Numbered from the stretch's first letter, positions 10,601 through 25,600 are shown. The stretch: DNA of 64,000 bases from Archivesica marissinica (GCA_014843695.1 CM026397.1:37359858-37423857); one strand, 5' to 3'. The notes: generated from the sequence alone by a model not told the origin. Translations and numbers: made by a program.

Positions 10601-13600
10601 ATTAGGTAGGACAGGCAACGTAATTACAACAATTAGGTAGGACAGCCTACTTACGTCTAACTGTTAGTTAGGTAGGACAGTCAATGTAATTACAACAATT
10701 AGGTAGGACAGTCTACTTACGTCTAACAATGATACAGTAGTTCCAATGAAGGCACCAGCCAGAACGTCACTCCAGTGATGCATGTAGTCGGAGACACGAG
10801 ACAGTGCTGTGTAATATGCCAGGAAGAATGCTAGAGCCTGCATGACTGGACGTATCAGCCAGTAACGTTTCCACGTGAACTTAAGCTGAAGGTAAACCTG
10901 CAATATAGGAGTTCACTAATTTTAAACTGAGTCCAAAAATGTGCATTAATCCTTTACTACACAACAGAAGAGGGCAATTACTCATTATATCTCTATACAG
11001 CTGATAAGCAACAGGCACACTGTACAACATAATCAACAGCAATACCTATAATGGGTAGGGGTTTTTCTAGAGAGTATCACCCTGCCATTTTAGCCCCGCC
11101 AATTTGCCTTTTTAAAATAACAATACACGCGTTCATTTGTTTTTCTGTAAGCCTCAACAGATGCCTTTGGGCTCCCCTATACAACTTGGAACTCATTCAG
11201 GACAGTCACATACAATGCACTTTCCTTTAGAACTCATTCAGGACAGTCACATACAATGTACTTTCCTTTAGAACTCATTCAGGACAGTCACATACAATGC
11301 ACTTTCCTTTAGAACTCATTCAGGACAGTCACATACAATGCACTTTCCTTTAGAACTCATTCAGGACAGTCACATACAATGCACTTTCCTTTAGAACTCA
11401 TTCAGGACAGTCACATACAATGCACTTTCCTTTAGAACTCATTCAGGACAGTCACATACAATGCACTTTCCTTTAGAACTCATTCAGGACAGTCACATAC
11501 AATGCACTTTCCTTTAGAACTCATTCAGGACAGTCACATACAATGCACTTTCCTTTAGAACTCATTCAGGACAGTCACATACAATGCACTTTCCTTTAGA
11601 ACTCATTCAGGACAGTCACATACAATGCACTTTCCTTTAGAACTCATTCAGGACAGTCACATACAATGCACTTTCATTTAGAACTCATTCAGGACAGTCA
11701 CATACAATGCACTTTCATTTAGAACTCATTCAGGACAGTCTCATACAATGCACTTTCATTTAGAACTCATTCAGGACAGTCACATACAATGCACTTTCAT
11801 TTAGAACTCATTCAGGACAGTCACATACAATGCACTTTCATTTAGAACTCATTCAGGACAGTCACATACAATGCACTTTCATTTTTTGCACAGGAATGTA
11901 TCTTTAATATGACATTTTTGCATTAATTACAGGTATGTAGATTGCAACGTTCGTGAAGGTACATGGACAGAACACTTTCAAATTGATTATTATGTCCTTC
12001 AATGTTGCAGACATATCTATGCACATACATGTAGGATACATCTACTAACAAACAAACAAAACAGACAAATGTCAAAAAGGTAATCTATGGAGGTAACAAT
12101 AGTTGAAGGTAGACTGTGTAACATAGATCTACTCACCATCAGCCAGATCATGCAGTAGAATGATATAGAGGAGTGTCCTGATGGGAATGACAACCTGCAA
12201 ATAAACGATTCTATCTAGAAAATGTTCACCTTCCGGCAATCGTTCATGTCCATTGCAGTTAATGAGGATTTCTATGCAAGGTCCATGTAACCTTGAGCAA
12301 AACACAGCCTCACTCAATTAGAACATCCCAATGCATTACAGATGGGGAATTAATACCCCCACCGCACTTTGATTTGTACAGGGCTCACATCCCCCACCTC
12401 ACTTTGATTTGTACAGGGCCCCCCCCCACCTCACTTTGATGTGTACAGGGCTCACATCCCCCACCTCACTTTGATTTGTACAGGGCTCACATCCCCCACC
12501 TCACTTTGATGTGTACAGGGCTCACATCCCCCCTCACTTTGATGTGTCACTTTGATGTGTACAGGGCTCACATCCCCCACCTCACTTTGATTTGTACAGG
12601 GCTCACATCCCCCACCTCACTTTGATGTGTACAGGGCTCACATCCCCCACCTCACTTTGATGTGTACAGGGCTCACATCCCACACCTCACTTTGATTTGT
12701 ACAGGGCTCACATCCCACACCTCACTTTGATGTGTACAGGGCTCACATCCCCCACCTCACTTTGATTTGTACAGGGCTCACATCCCACACCTCACTTTGA
12801 TGTGTACAGGGCTCACATCCCCCACCTCACTTTGATTTGTACAGGGCCCCCCCCACCTCACTTTGATGTGTACAGGGCTCACATCCCACACCTCACTTTG
12901 ATGTGTACAGGGCTCACATCCCCCACCTCACTTTGATGTGTACAGGGCTCACATCCCCCACCTCACTTTGATTTGTACAGGGCTCACATCCCACACCTCA
13001 CTTTGATGTGTACAGGGCTCACATCCCCCACCTCACTTTGATTTGTACAGGGCCCCCCCCACCTCACTTTGATGTGTACAGGGCTCACATCCCACACCTC
13101 ACTTTGATGTGTACAGGGCACACATCCCCCACCTCACTTTGATGTGTACATGGCTCACATCCCCCACCTCACTTTGATGTGTACAGGGCTCACATCCCCC
13201 ACCTCACTTAGATTTGTACAGGGCCCACACCCCTCTCACTTTGATGTGTACAGGTCCCACATCCTCAACCTCACTTAGATTTGTACAGGGCCCACATCCC
13301 ACACCTCACTTAGATTTGTACAGGGCCCACACCTCACTTAGATTTGTACAGGGCACACATCCCACACCTCACTTAGATTTGTACAGGGCCCACATCCCAC
13401 ACCTCACTTAGATTTGTACAGGGCACACATCCCACACCTCACTTAGATTTGTACAGGGCACACATCCCACACCTCACTTAGATTTGTACAGGGCACACAT
13501 CCCACACCTCACTTAGATTTGTACAGGGCACACATCCCACACCTCACTTAGATTTGTACAGGGCCCACACCCCCACCCCACTTAGATTTGTACAGGGCCC

Positions 13601-16600
13601 ACACCCCCACCTCACTTAGATTTGTACAGGGCCCACACCCCCACTTCACTTAGATTTGTACAGGGCCCACACACCCCCTTACTTAGATTTGTACAGGGCC
13701 CACATCCTCCACCCCACTTAGATTTGTACAGGGCCCACACACCCCCTTACTTAGATTTGTACAGGGCCCACATCCTCCACCCCACTTAGATTTGTACATG
13801 GCCCACTCTGGAACATTATCGTACAAAGCTTGTTATGGTCGAGAAGGTCACCCACATTTCATGGATTGTAACCACGTGTTCCGTCTGTCTCAATTTTTGT
13901 CTGTGCCACTTCTATCGACAATTAAAAGACACTGGAGCCAACTAATAGTCGTACAGTTCACAGATAAATATTTGAAGCCATGAATTTGATAAAACTTGTT
14001 GTGCCAAAATATTTTAGACAATTCACCAAATTATACGCCAGTATTTGTTTTTTGTCGCAATTGGCGACCAACAGCAGGAACCCTGGAAACAAGTTCTCAA
14101 TTCCCCAACCTCCACAAGCGACAACTTTCCAATATATTATCATTTTATCACTTGTCCCTGACAAGGAGCAAGCTCACGGTTCTGATGATAGCGATGAATT
14201 GTCAAACAACGGTGTACAAGACAACAACACCCCTCACATTTACCTAGGAAGTGCACATTGAAATTTAATATATTCAAAGGGGGGAGATATACGCAGAGCC
14301 CAGATGCATTAGATGCAGACACAGCAACTATATTACCTACAGTTCATTTTAAATACAGTTAAACTTGTATTAAGAGAGCACCAAAGGGAAGGGGTAAAAT
14401 GTGGTCTCTAAGCAGGAATGGTCTCTTAATACAAATTAAATAGGAATTAAACATGTGGTCTCTTAATACAAGTGGTCTCTTAATACAAGACTTTAGTGGT
14501 CTCTTAATATACATGGTTTTTCAAGTAATTTTGACTGTATATGACACTAGTGACATTTACCTGGCTTCCTCAATAGCTGCAGTATCTGTTCCTGTACAAA
14601 CATCTCCTGTCAGAAACCCTAGTAATATACAAATCATGTGTAATTATATAATATATTGTACAAACATCTCCTGTCACAAACCTCTAGTAATATACAAATC
14701 ATGTGTACTTATATAATATATTGTACAAACATCTCCTGTCAGAAACCTCTAGTAATATACAAATCATGTGTAATTATATAATATATTGTACACACATCTC
14801 CTGTCAGAAACATCTAGTAATATACAAAATCCCCATTGTCATCTCCAGTGACCCTAATATGACAATAACTGACCAATGTCTCTCATTAAGAGGACATTAT
14901 CTACCTTTAGGAGTATTCAGGGGCAGTAACTGTCCAATGTCTCTCATTAAGAGGACCGTATCTACCTTTAGGAGTATTCAGGGGCAGTAACTGTCCAATG
15001 TTTCTCATTAAGAGGACATTATCTACCTTTAGGAGTATTCAGGTGCAGTAACTGTCCAATGTCTCTCATTAAGAGGACCGTATCTACCTTTAGGAGTATT
15101 CAGGGGCAGTAACTGTCCAATGTTTCTCATTAAGAGGACCGTATCTACCTTTAGGAGTATTCAGGGGCAGTAACTGTCCAATGTTTCTCATTAAGAGGAC
15201 CTTATCTACCTTTAGGAGTATTCAGGGGCAGTAACTGACTAATGTTTCTCATTAAGAGGACATTATCTACCTTTAGGAGTATTCAGGTGCAGTAACTGTC
15301 CAATGTCTCTCATTAAGAGGACCGTATCTACCTTTAGGAGTATTCAGGGGCAGTAACTGTCCAATGTTTCTCATTAAGAGGACCGTATCTACCTTTAGGA
15401 GTATTCATGGGCAGTAACTGGCCAATGTATCTCATTAAGAGGACAGTATCTACCTTTAGGAGTATTCAGGGGCAGTAACTGTCCAATGTTTCTCATTAAG
15501 AAGACATTATCTACCTTTAGGAGTATTCAGGGGCAGTAACTGTCCAATGTTTCTCATTAAGAGGACCGTATCTACCTTTGGGAGTATTCAGGGGCAGTAA
15601 CTGTCCAATATTTCTCATTAAGAGGACCGTATCTACCTTTAGAAGTATTCAGGGGCAGTAACTGTCCAATGTATCTCATTAAGAGGACATTATCTACCTT
15701 TAGGAGTATTCAGGGGCAGTAACTGTCCAATGTCTCTCATTAAGAGGACCTTATCTACCTTTAGGAGTATTCATGGGCAGTAACTGACTAAATGTTTCTC
15801 ATTAAGAGGACCTTATCTACCTTTAGGAGTATTCATGGGCAGTAACTGTCCAATGTATCTCATTAAGAGGACAGTATCTACCTTTAGGAGTATTCAGGGG
15901 CAGTAACTGTCCAATGTTTCTCATTAAGAAGACATTATCTACCTTTAGGAGTATTCAGGGGCAGTAACTGTCCAATGTTTCTCATTAAGAAGACATTATC
16001 TACCTTTAGGAGTATTCATGGGCAGTAACTGTCCAATGTATCTCATTAAGAGGACATTATCTACCTTTAGGAGTATTCAGGGGCAGTAACTGACCAATGT
16101 ATCTCATTAAGAGGACATTATCTACCATTAGGAGTATTCAGGGGCAGTAACTGACTAATGTTTCTCATTAAGAGGACATTATCTACCTTTACAAGTATTC
16201 AGGGGCAGTAACTGTCCAATGTTTCTCATTAAGAGGACCGTATCTACCTTTGGGAGTATTCAGGGGCAGTAACTGTCCAATGTTTCTCATTAAGAGGACC
16301 GTATCTACCTTTAGGAGTATTCAGGGGCAGTAACTGTCCAATGTATCTCATTAAGAGGACATTATCTACCTTTAGGAGTATTCAGGGGCAGTAACTGTCC
16401 AATGTCTCTCATTAAGAGGACATTATCTACCTTTAGGAGTATTCATGGGCAGTAACTGTCCAATGTATCTCATTAAGAGGACAGTATCTACCTTTAGGAG
16501 TATTCAGGGGCAGTAACTGTCCAATGTTTCTCATTAAGAAGACATTATCTACCTTTAGGAGTATTCAGGGGCAGTAACTGTCCAATGTTTCTCATTAAGA

Positions 16601-19600
16601 AGACATTATCTACCTTTAGGAGTATTCATGGGCAGTAACTGTCCAATGTATCTCATTAAGAGGACATTATCTACCTTTAGGAGTATTCATGGGCAGTAAC
16701 TGTCCAATGTTTCTCATTAAGAGGACATTATCTACCTTTAGGAGTATTCATGGGCAGTAACTGTCCAATGTATCTCATTAAGAGGACATTATCTACCTTT
16801 AGGAGTATTCAGGGGCAGTAACTGACCAATGTATCTCATTAAGAGGACATTATCTACCTTTAGGAGTATTCAGGGGCAGTAACTGACTAATGTTTCTCAT
16901 TAAGAGGACATTATCTACCTTTAGGAGTATTCAGGGGCAGTAACTGACCAATGTTTTCATTAAGAGTACCGTATCTACCTTTAGGAGTATTCATGGGCAG
17001 TAACTGGCCAATGTATCTCATTAAGAGGACATTATCTACCTTTAGGAGTATTCAGGGGCAGTAACTGTCCAATGTCTCTCATTAAGAGGACTTATTACTT
17101 TAGGAGTATTCAGGGCAGTAACTGCAATGTTCTCATTAAGAGGACATTATCTACCTTGACAAACCATCATTAAGAGACATTATCTACCTTTAGGAGTATT
17201 CATGGGCAGTAACTGTCCAATGTATCTCATTAAGAGGACATTATCTACCTTTAGGAGTATTCAGGGGCAGTAACTGTCCAATGTTTCTCATTAAGAGGAC
17301 ATTATCTACCTTTAGGAGTATTCATGGGCAGTAACTGTCCAATGTTTCTCATTAAGAGGACATTATCTACCTTTAGGAGTATTCAGGGGCAGTAACTGTC
17401 CAATGTTTCTCATTAAGAGGACATTATCTACCTTTAGGAGTATTCATGGGCAGTAACTGTCCAATGTATCTCATTAAGAGGACATTATCTACCTTTAGGA
17501 GTATTCAGGGGCAGTAACTGTCCAATGTCTCTCATTAAGAGGACATTATCTACCTTTAGGAGTATTCAGGGGCAGTAACTGTCCAATGTATCTCATTAAG
17601 AGGACATTATCTACCTTTAGGAGTATTCAGGGGCAGTAACTGACCAATGTATCTCATTAAGAGGACATTATCTACCTTTAGGAGTATTCAGGGGCAGTAA
17701 CTGTCCAATGTCTCTCATTAAGAGGACATTATCTACCTTTAGGAGTATTCAGGGGCAGTAACTGTCCAATGTCTCTCATTAAGAGGACATTATCTACCTT
17801 TAGGAGTATTCAGGGGCAGTAACTGTCCAATGTCTCTCATTAAGAGGACCGTATCTACCTTTAGGAGTATTCAGGGGCAGTAACTGTCCAATGTTTCTCA
17901 TTAAGAGGACATTATCTACCTTTAGGAGTATTCAGGGGCAGTAACTGTCCAATGTTTCTCATTAAGAGGACATTATCTACCTTTAGGAGTATTCAGGGGC
18001 AGTAACTGTCCAATGTCTCTCATTAAGAGGACCGTATCTACCTTTAGGAGTATTCAGGGGCAGTAACTGTCCAATGTTTCTCATTAAGAGGACCTTATCT
18101 ACCTTTAGGAGTATTCAGGGGCAGTAACTGTCCAATGTCTCTCATTAAGAGGACATTATCTACCTTTAGGAGTATTCAGGGGCAGTAACTGTCCAATGTT
18201 TCTCATTAAGAGGACATTATCTACCTTTAGGAGTATTCAGGGGCAGTAACTGTCCAATGTCTCTCATTAAGAGGACATTATCTACCTTTAGGAGTATTCA
18301 GGGGCAGTAACTGTCCAATGTCTCTCATTAAGAGGACATTATCTACCTTTAGGAGTATTCATGGGCAGTAACTGACCAATGTTTCTCATTAAGAGGACAT
18401 TATCTACCTTTAGGAGTATTCATGGGCAGTAACTGTCCAATGTATCTCATTAAGAGGACATTATCTACCTTTAGGAGTATTCAGGGGCAGTAACTGTCCA
18501 ATGTTTCTCATTAAGAGGACATTATCTACCTTTAGGAGTATTCAGGGGCAGTAACTGTCCAATGTTTCTCATTAAGAGGACCGTATCTACCTTTAGGAGT
18601 ATTCAGGGGCAGTAACTGTCCAATGTTTCTCATTAAGAGGACCGTATCTACCTTTAGGAGTATTCAGGGGCAGTAACTGTCCAATGTATCTCATTAAGAG
18701 GACATTATCTACCTTTAGGAGTATTCAGGGGCAGTAACTGTCCAATGTCTCTCATTAAGAGGACCTTATCTACCTTTAGGAGTATTCATGGGCAGTAACT
18801 GACTAATGTTTCTCATTAAGAGGACCTTATCTACCTTTAGGAGTATTCATGGGCAGTAACTGTCCAATGTATCTCATTAAGAGGACATTATCTACCTTTA
18901 GGAGTATTCAGGGGCAGTAACTGTCCAATGTCTCTCATTAAGAGGACATTATCTACCTTTAGGAGTATTCAGGGGCAGTAACTGTCCAATGTTTCTCATT
19001 AAGAAGACATTATCTACCTTTAGGAGTATTCAGGGGCAGTAACTGACCAATGTATCTCATTAAGAGGACATTATCTACCTTTAGGAGTATTCAGGGGCAG
19101 TAACTGACCAATGTATCTCATTAAGAGGACATTATCTACCTTTAGGAGTATTCAGGGGCAGTAACTGTCCAATGTATCTCATTAAGAAGACATTATCTAC
19201 CTTTAGGAGTATTCAGGGCAGTAACTGACAATGTTTCATTAAGAGGACATTATCTACCTTTAGAGTATTCAGGGGCAGTAACTGTCCAATGTCTCTCATT
19301 AGAGGACATTATCTACCTTTAGGAGTATTCAGGCAGTAACTGTCCAATGTATCTCATTAAGAGGACTATCTACCTTTAGGAGTATTCAGGGGCAGTAACT
19401 GTCCAATGTTTCTCATTAAGAGACATTATCTACCTTAGGAGTATTCAGGGGCAGTAACTGTCCAATGTTCTCATTAAGAGGACATTATCTACCTTTAGAG
19501 TATTCAGGGCAGTAATGCAATGCTCTCATTAAGAGGACATTATCTACCTTTAGGAGTATTCAGGGGCAGTAACTGTCCAATGTCTCTCATTAAGAGGACA

Positions 19601-22600
19601 TTATCTACCTTTAGGAGTATTCAGGGGCAGTAACTGTCCAATGTTTCTCATTAAGAGGACCTTATCTACCTTTAGGAGTATTCAGGGGCAGTAACTGTCC
19701 AATGTATCTCATTAAGAGGACATTATCTACCTTTAGGAGTATTCAGGGGCAGTAACTGTCCAATGTCTCTCATTAAGAGGACCTTATCTACCTTTAGGAG
19801 TATTCATGGGCAGTAACTGACCAATGTTTCTCATTAAGAGGACATTATCTACCTTTAGGAGTATTCAGGGCAGTAACTGTCCAATGTTCATTAAGAGGAC
19901 ATATCACCTTTAGGAGTATTCAGGGGCAGTAACTGTCCAATGTTTCTCATTAAGAGGACATTATCTACCTTTAGGAGTATTCAGGGGCAGTAACTGTCCA
20001 ATGTTCTCATTAAGAAGACATTATCTACCTTTAGGAGTATTCAGGGGCAGTAACTGTCCAATGTATCTCATTAAGAGGACATTATCTACCTTTAGGAGTA
20101 TTCAGGGGCAGTAACTGTCCAATGTCTCTCATTAAGAGGACATTATCTACCTTTAGGAGTATTCAGGGGCAGTAACTGACTAATGTATCTCATTAAGAGG
20201 ACATTATCTACCTTTAGGAGTATTCAGGGGCAGTAACTGACCAATGTCTCTCATTAAGAGGACATTATCTACCTTTAGGAGTATTCAGGGGCAGTAACTG
20301 ACTAATGTTTCTCATTAAGAGGACATTATCTACCTTTAGGAGTATTCAGGTGCAGTAACTGACCAATGTTTCTCATTAAGAGGACATTATCTACCTTTAG
20401 GAGTATTCAGGGGCAGTAACTGACTAATGTTTCTCATTAAGAGGACATTATCTACCTTTAGGAGTATTCAGGGGCAGTAACTGTCCAATGTTCTCATTAA
20501 GAGGACCGTATCTACCTTTAGGAGTATTCAGGGCAGTAACTGTCCAATTTCTCATAAAGGACTATCTACCTTAGGAGTATTCAGGGGCAGTAACTGCCAA
20601 GTCTCATTAAGAGACATTACTACCTTTAGAGTATCAGGGCAGTAACTGCCAATGTCTCTCATTAAGAGGACATTATCTACCTTTAGGAGTATTCAGGGGC
20701 AGTAACTGTCAATGTTTCTCATTAAGAGGACCTTATCTACCTTTAGGAGTATTCAGGGGCAGTAACTGTCCAATGTTTCTCATTAAGAGGACCGTATCTA
20801 CCTTTAGGAGTATTCAGGGGCAGTAACTGACCAATGTTTCTCATTAAGAGGACATTATCTACCTTTAGGAGTATTCAGGGGCAGTAACTGTCCAATGTCT
20901 CTCATTAAGAGGACCGTATCTACCTTTAGGAGTATTCAGGGGCAGTAACTGTCCAATGTTTCTCATTAAGAGGACCTTATCTACCTTTAGGAGTATTCAG
21001 GGGCAGTAACTGTCCAATGTATCTCATTAAGAGGACCGTATCTACCTTTAGGAGTATTCAGGGGCAGTAACTGTCCAATGTTTCTCATTAAGAGGACCGT
21101 ATCTACCTTTAGGAGTATTCAGGGGCAGTAACTGACCAATGTTTCTCATTAAGAGGACATTATCTACCTTTAGGAGTATTCAGGGGCAGTAACTGTCCAA
21201 TGTCTCTCATTAAGAGGACCGTATCTACCTTTAGGAGTATTCAGGGGCAGTAACTGTCCAATGTTTCTCATTAAGAGGACCGTATCTACCTTTAGGAGTA
21301 TTCAGGGGCAGTAACTGTCCAATGTATCTCATTAAGAGGACATTATCTACCTTTAGGAGTATTCAGGGGCAGTAACTGTCCAATGTTTCTCATTAAGAGG
21401 ACATTATCTACCTTTAGGAGTATTCAGGGGCAGTAACTGTCCAATGTTTCTCATTAAGAGGACATTATCTACCTTTAGGAGTATTCAGGGGCAGTAACTG
21501 TCCAATGTCTCTCATTAAGAGGACATTATCTACCTTTAGGAGTATTCAGGGGCAGTAACTGTCCAATGTATCTCATTAAGAGGACATTATCTACCTTTAG
21601 GAGTATTCAGGGGCAGTAACTGTCAATGTTTCTCATTAAGAGGACTTATCTACCTTTAGGAGTATTCAGGGGCAGTAACTGTCAAGTTCTCATTAAGAGG
21701 ACATTATCTACCTTTAGGAGTATTCAGGGGCAGTAACTGTCCAATGTCTCTCATTAAGAGGACATTATCTACCTTTAGGAGTATTCATGGGCAGTAACTG
21801 TCCAATGTTTCTCATTAAGAGGACCTTATCTACCTTTAGGAGTATTCATGGGCAGTAACTGTCCAATGTATCTCATTAAGAGGACATTATCTACCTTTAG
21901 GAGTATTCAGGGGCAGTAACTGTCCAATGTCTCTCATTAAGAGGACAGTATCTACCTTTAGGAGTATTCAGGGGCAGTAACTGACCAATGTCTCTCATTA
22001 AGAGGACATTATCTACCTTTAGGAGTATTCAGGGGCAGTAACTGACCAATGTCTCTCATTAAGAGGACATTATCTACCTTTAGGAGTATTCAGGGGCAGT
22101 AACTGTCCAATGTCTCTCATTAAGAGGACATTATCTACCTTTAGGAGTATTCATGGGCAGTAACTGTCCAATGTATCTCATTAAGAGGACATTATCTACC
22201 TTTAGGAGTATTCAGGGGCAGTAACTGTCCAATGTATCTCATTAAGAGGACATTATCTACCTTTAGGAGTATTCAGGGGCAGTAACTGTCCAATGTCTCT
22301 CATTAAGAGGACATTATCTACCTTTAGGAGTATTCAGGGGCAGTAACTGTCCAATGTTTCTCATTAAGAGGACCTTATCTACCTTTAGGAGTATTCAGGG
22401 GCAGTAACTGACCAATGTCTCTCATTAAGAGGACATTATCTACCTTTAGGAGTATTCAGGGGCAGTAACTGTCCAATGTTTCTCATTAAGAGGACCGTAT
22501 CTACCTTTAGGAGTATTCATGGGCAGTAACTGTCCAATGTATCTCATTAAGAGGACAGTATCTACCTTTAGGAGTATTCAGGGGCAGTAACTGTCCAATG

Positions 22601-25600
22601 TTTCTCATTAAGAAGACATTATCTACCTTTAGGAGTATTCAGGGGCAGTAACTGTCCAATGTTTCTCATTAAGAGGACATTATCTACCTTTAGGAGTATT
22701 CAGGTGCAGCAACTGACCAATGTCTCTCATTAAGAGGACATTATCTACCTTTAGGAGTATTCAGGGGCAGTAACTGTCCAATGTCTCTCATNNNNNNNNN
22801 NNNNNNNNNNNNNNNNNNNNNNNNNNNNNNNNNNNNNNNNNNNNNNNNNNNNNNNNNNNNNNNNNNNNNNNNNNNNNNNNNNNNNNNNNNNNNNNNNNNN
22901 NNNNNNNNNNNNNNNNNNNNNNNNNNNNNNNNNNNNNNNNNNNNNNNNNNNNNNNNNNNNNNNNNNNNNNNNNNNNNNNNNNNNNNNNNNNNNNNNNNNN
23001 NNNNNNNNNNNNNNNNNNNNNNNNNNNNNNNNNNNNNNNNNNNNNNNNNNNNNNNNNNNNNNNNNNNNNNNNNNNNNNNNNNNNNNNNNNNNNNNNNNNN
23101 NNNNNNNNNNNNNNNNNNNNNNNNNNNNNNNNNNNNNNNNNNNNNNNNNNNNNNNNNNNNNNNNNNNNNNNNNNNNNNNNNNNNNNNNNNNNNNNNNNNN
23201 NNNNNNNNNNNNNNNNNNNNNNNNNNNNNNNNNNNNNNNNNNNNNNNNNNNNNNNNNNNNNNNNNNNNNNNNNNNNNNNNNNNNNNNNNNNNNNNNNNNN
23301 NNNNNNNNNNNNNNNNNNNNNNNNNNNNNNNNNNNNNNNNNNNNNNNNNNNNNNNNNNNNNNNNNNNNNNNNNNNNNNNNNNNNNNNNNNNNNNNNNNNN
23401 NNNNNNNNNNNNNNNNNNNNNNNNNNNNNNNNNNNNNNNNNNNNNNNNNNNNNNNNNNNNNNNNNNNNNNNNNNNNNNNNNNNNNNNNNNNNNNNNNNNN
23501 NNNNNNNNNNNNNNNNNNNNNNNNNNNNNNNNNNNNNNNNNNNNNNNNNNNNNNNNNNNNNNNNNNNNNNNNNNNNNNNNNNNNNNNNNNNNNNNNNNNN
23601 NNNNNNNNNNNNNNNNNNNNNNNNNNNNNNNNNNNNNNNNNNNNNNNNNNNNNNNNNNNNNNNNNNNNNNNNNNNNNNNNNNNNNNNNNNNNNNNNNNNN
23701 NNNNNNNNNNNNNNNNNNNNNNNNNNNNNNNNNNNNNNNNNNNNNNNNNNNNNNNNNNNNNNNNNNNNNNNNNNNNNNNNNNNNNNNNNNNTACCTTTAG
23801 GAGTATTCAGGGGCAGTAACTGTCCAATGTCTCTCATTAAGAGGACAGTATCTACCTTTAGGAGTATTCAGGGGCAGTAACTGTCCAATGTTTCTCATTA
23901 AGAGGACATTATCTACCTTTAGGAGTATTCAGGGGCAGTAACTGTCCAATGTTTCTCATTAAGAGGACATTATCTACCTTTAGGAGTATTCAGGGGCAGT
24001 AACTGTCCAATGTCTCTCATTAAGAGGACATTATCTACCTTTAGGAGTATTCAGGTGCAGTAACTGTCCAATGTCTCTCATTAAGAGGACATTATCTACC
24101 TTGGTTTTGGGGTGTTGTTTTTGGGTTTTTTTAGGAGTATTCAGGGGCAGTAACTGTCCAATGTATCTCATTAAGAGGACATTATCTACCTTTAGGAGTA
24201 TTCATGGGCAGTAACTGTCCAATGTATCTCATTAAGAGGACATTATCTACCTTTAGGAGTATTCAGGGGCAGTAACTGTCCAATGTTTCTCATTAAGAGG
24301 ACATTATCTACCTTTAGGAGTATTCAGGGGCAGTAACTGTCCAATGTTTCTCATTAAGAGGACATTATCTACCTTTAGGAGTATTCAGGGGCAGTAACTG
24401 TCTAATGTTCTCATTAAGAGGACATTATCTACCTTTAGGAGTATTCAGGGGCAGTAACTGTCCAATGTTTCTCATTAAGAGGACATTATCTACCTTTAGG
24501 AGTATTCAGGGGCAGTAACTGTCCAATGTTTCTCATTAAGAGGACATTATCTACCTTTAGGAGTATTCATGGGCAGTAACTGTCCAATGTCTCTCATTAA
24601 GAGGACATTATCTACCTTTAGGAGTATTCAGGGGCAGTAACTGACTAATGTTTCTCATTAAGAGGACATTATCTACTTATGAGTATTTAGGTGCAGCAAT
24701 TGACCAATGTCTCTCATTAAGAGGACATTATCTACCTTTAGGAGTATTCAGGGGCAGTAACTGTCCAATGTCTCTCATTAAGAGGACATTATCTACCTTT
24801 AGGAGTATTCAGGTGCAGTAACTGTCCAATGTCTCTCATTAAGAGGACCTTATCTACCTTTAGGAGTATTCAGGGGCAGTAACTGTCCAATGTTTCTCAT
24901 TAAGAGGACATTATCTACCTTTAGGAGTATTCAGGGGCAGTAACTGTCCAATGTTTCTCATTAAGAGGACATTATCTACCTTTAGGAGTATTCAGGGGCA
25001 GTAACTGTCCAATGTCTCTCATTAAGAGGACAGTATCTACCTTTAGGAGTATTCAGGGGCAGTAACTGTCCAATGTTTCTCATTAAGAGGACATTATCTA
25101 CCTTTAGGAGTATTCAGGGGCAGTAACTGTCCAATGTTTCTCATTAAGAGGACATTATCTACCTTTAGGAGTATTCAGGGGCAGTAACTGTCCAATGTCT
25201 CTCATTAAGAGGACATTATCTACCTTTAGGAGTATTCAGGGGCAGTAACTGTCCAATGTATCTCATTAAGAGGACATTATCTACCTTTAGGAGTATTCAG
25301 GGGCAGTAACTGTCCAATGTTTCTCATTAAGAGGACATTATCTACCTTTAGGAGTATTCAGGGGCAGTAACTGTCCAATGTATCTCATTAAGAGGACATT
25401 ATCTACCTTTAGGAGTATTCAGGGGCAGTAACTGTCCAATGTCTCTCATTAAGAGGACATTATCTACCTTTAGGAGTATTCAGGGGCAGTAACTGTCCAA
25501 TGTCTCTCATTAAGAGGACATTATCTACCTTTAGGAGTATTCAGGGGCAGTAACTGTCCAATGTTTCTCATTAAGAGGACATTATCTACCTTTAGGAGTA

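Noticed and set aside
12129..12317. 62-codon minus-strand ORF over PLPP exon 5
   Set aside because: The real exon uses another frame, which gives LSFPSGHSSISFYCMIWLM between consensus splice sites.
14441..14990. Plus-strand ORFs with repeated SCHKPLVIYKS-like segments
   Set aside because: They read the antisense of the duplicated exon 4 acceptor repeat and show no family similarity.
22781..23837. Two long ORFs over the N gap
   Set aside because: They consist of undetermined residues translated from N and carry no information.
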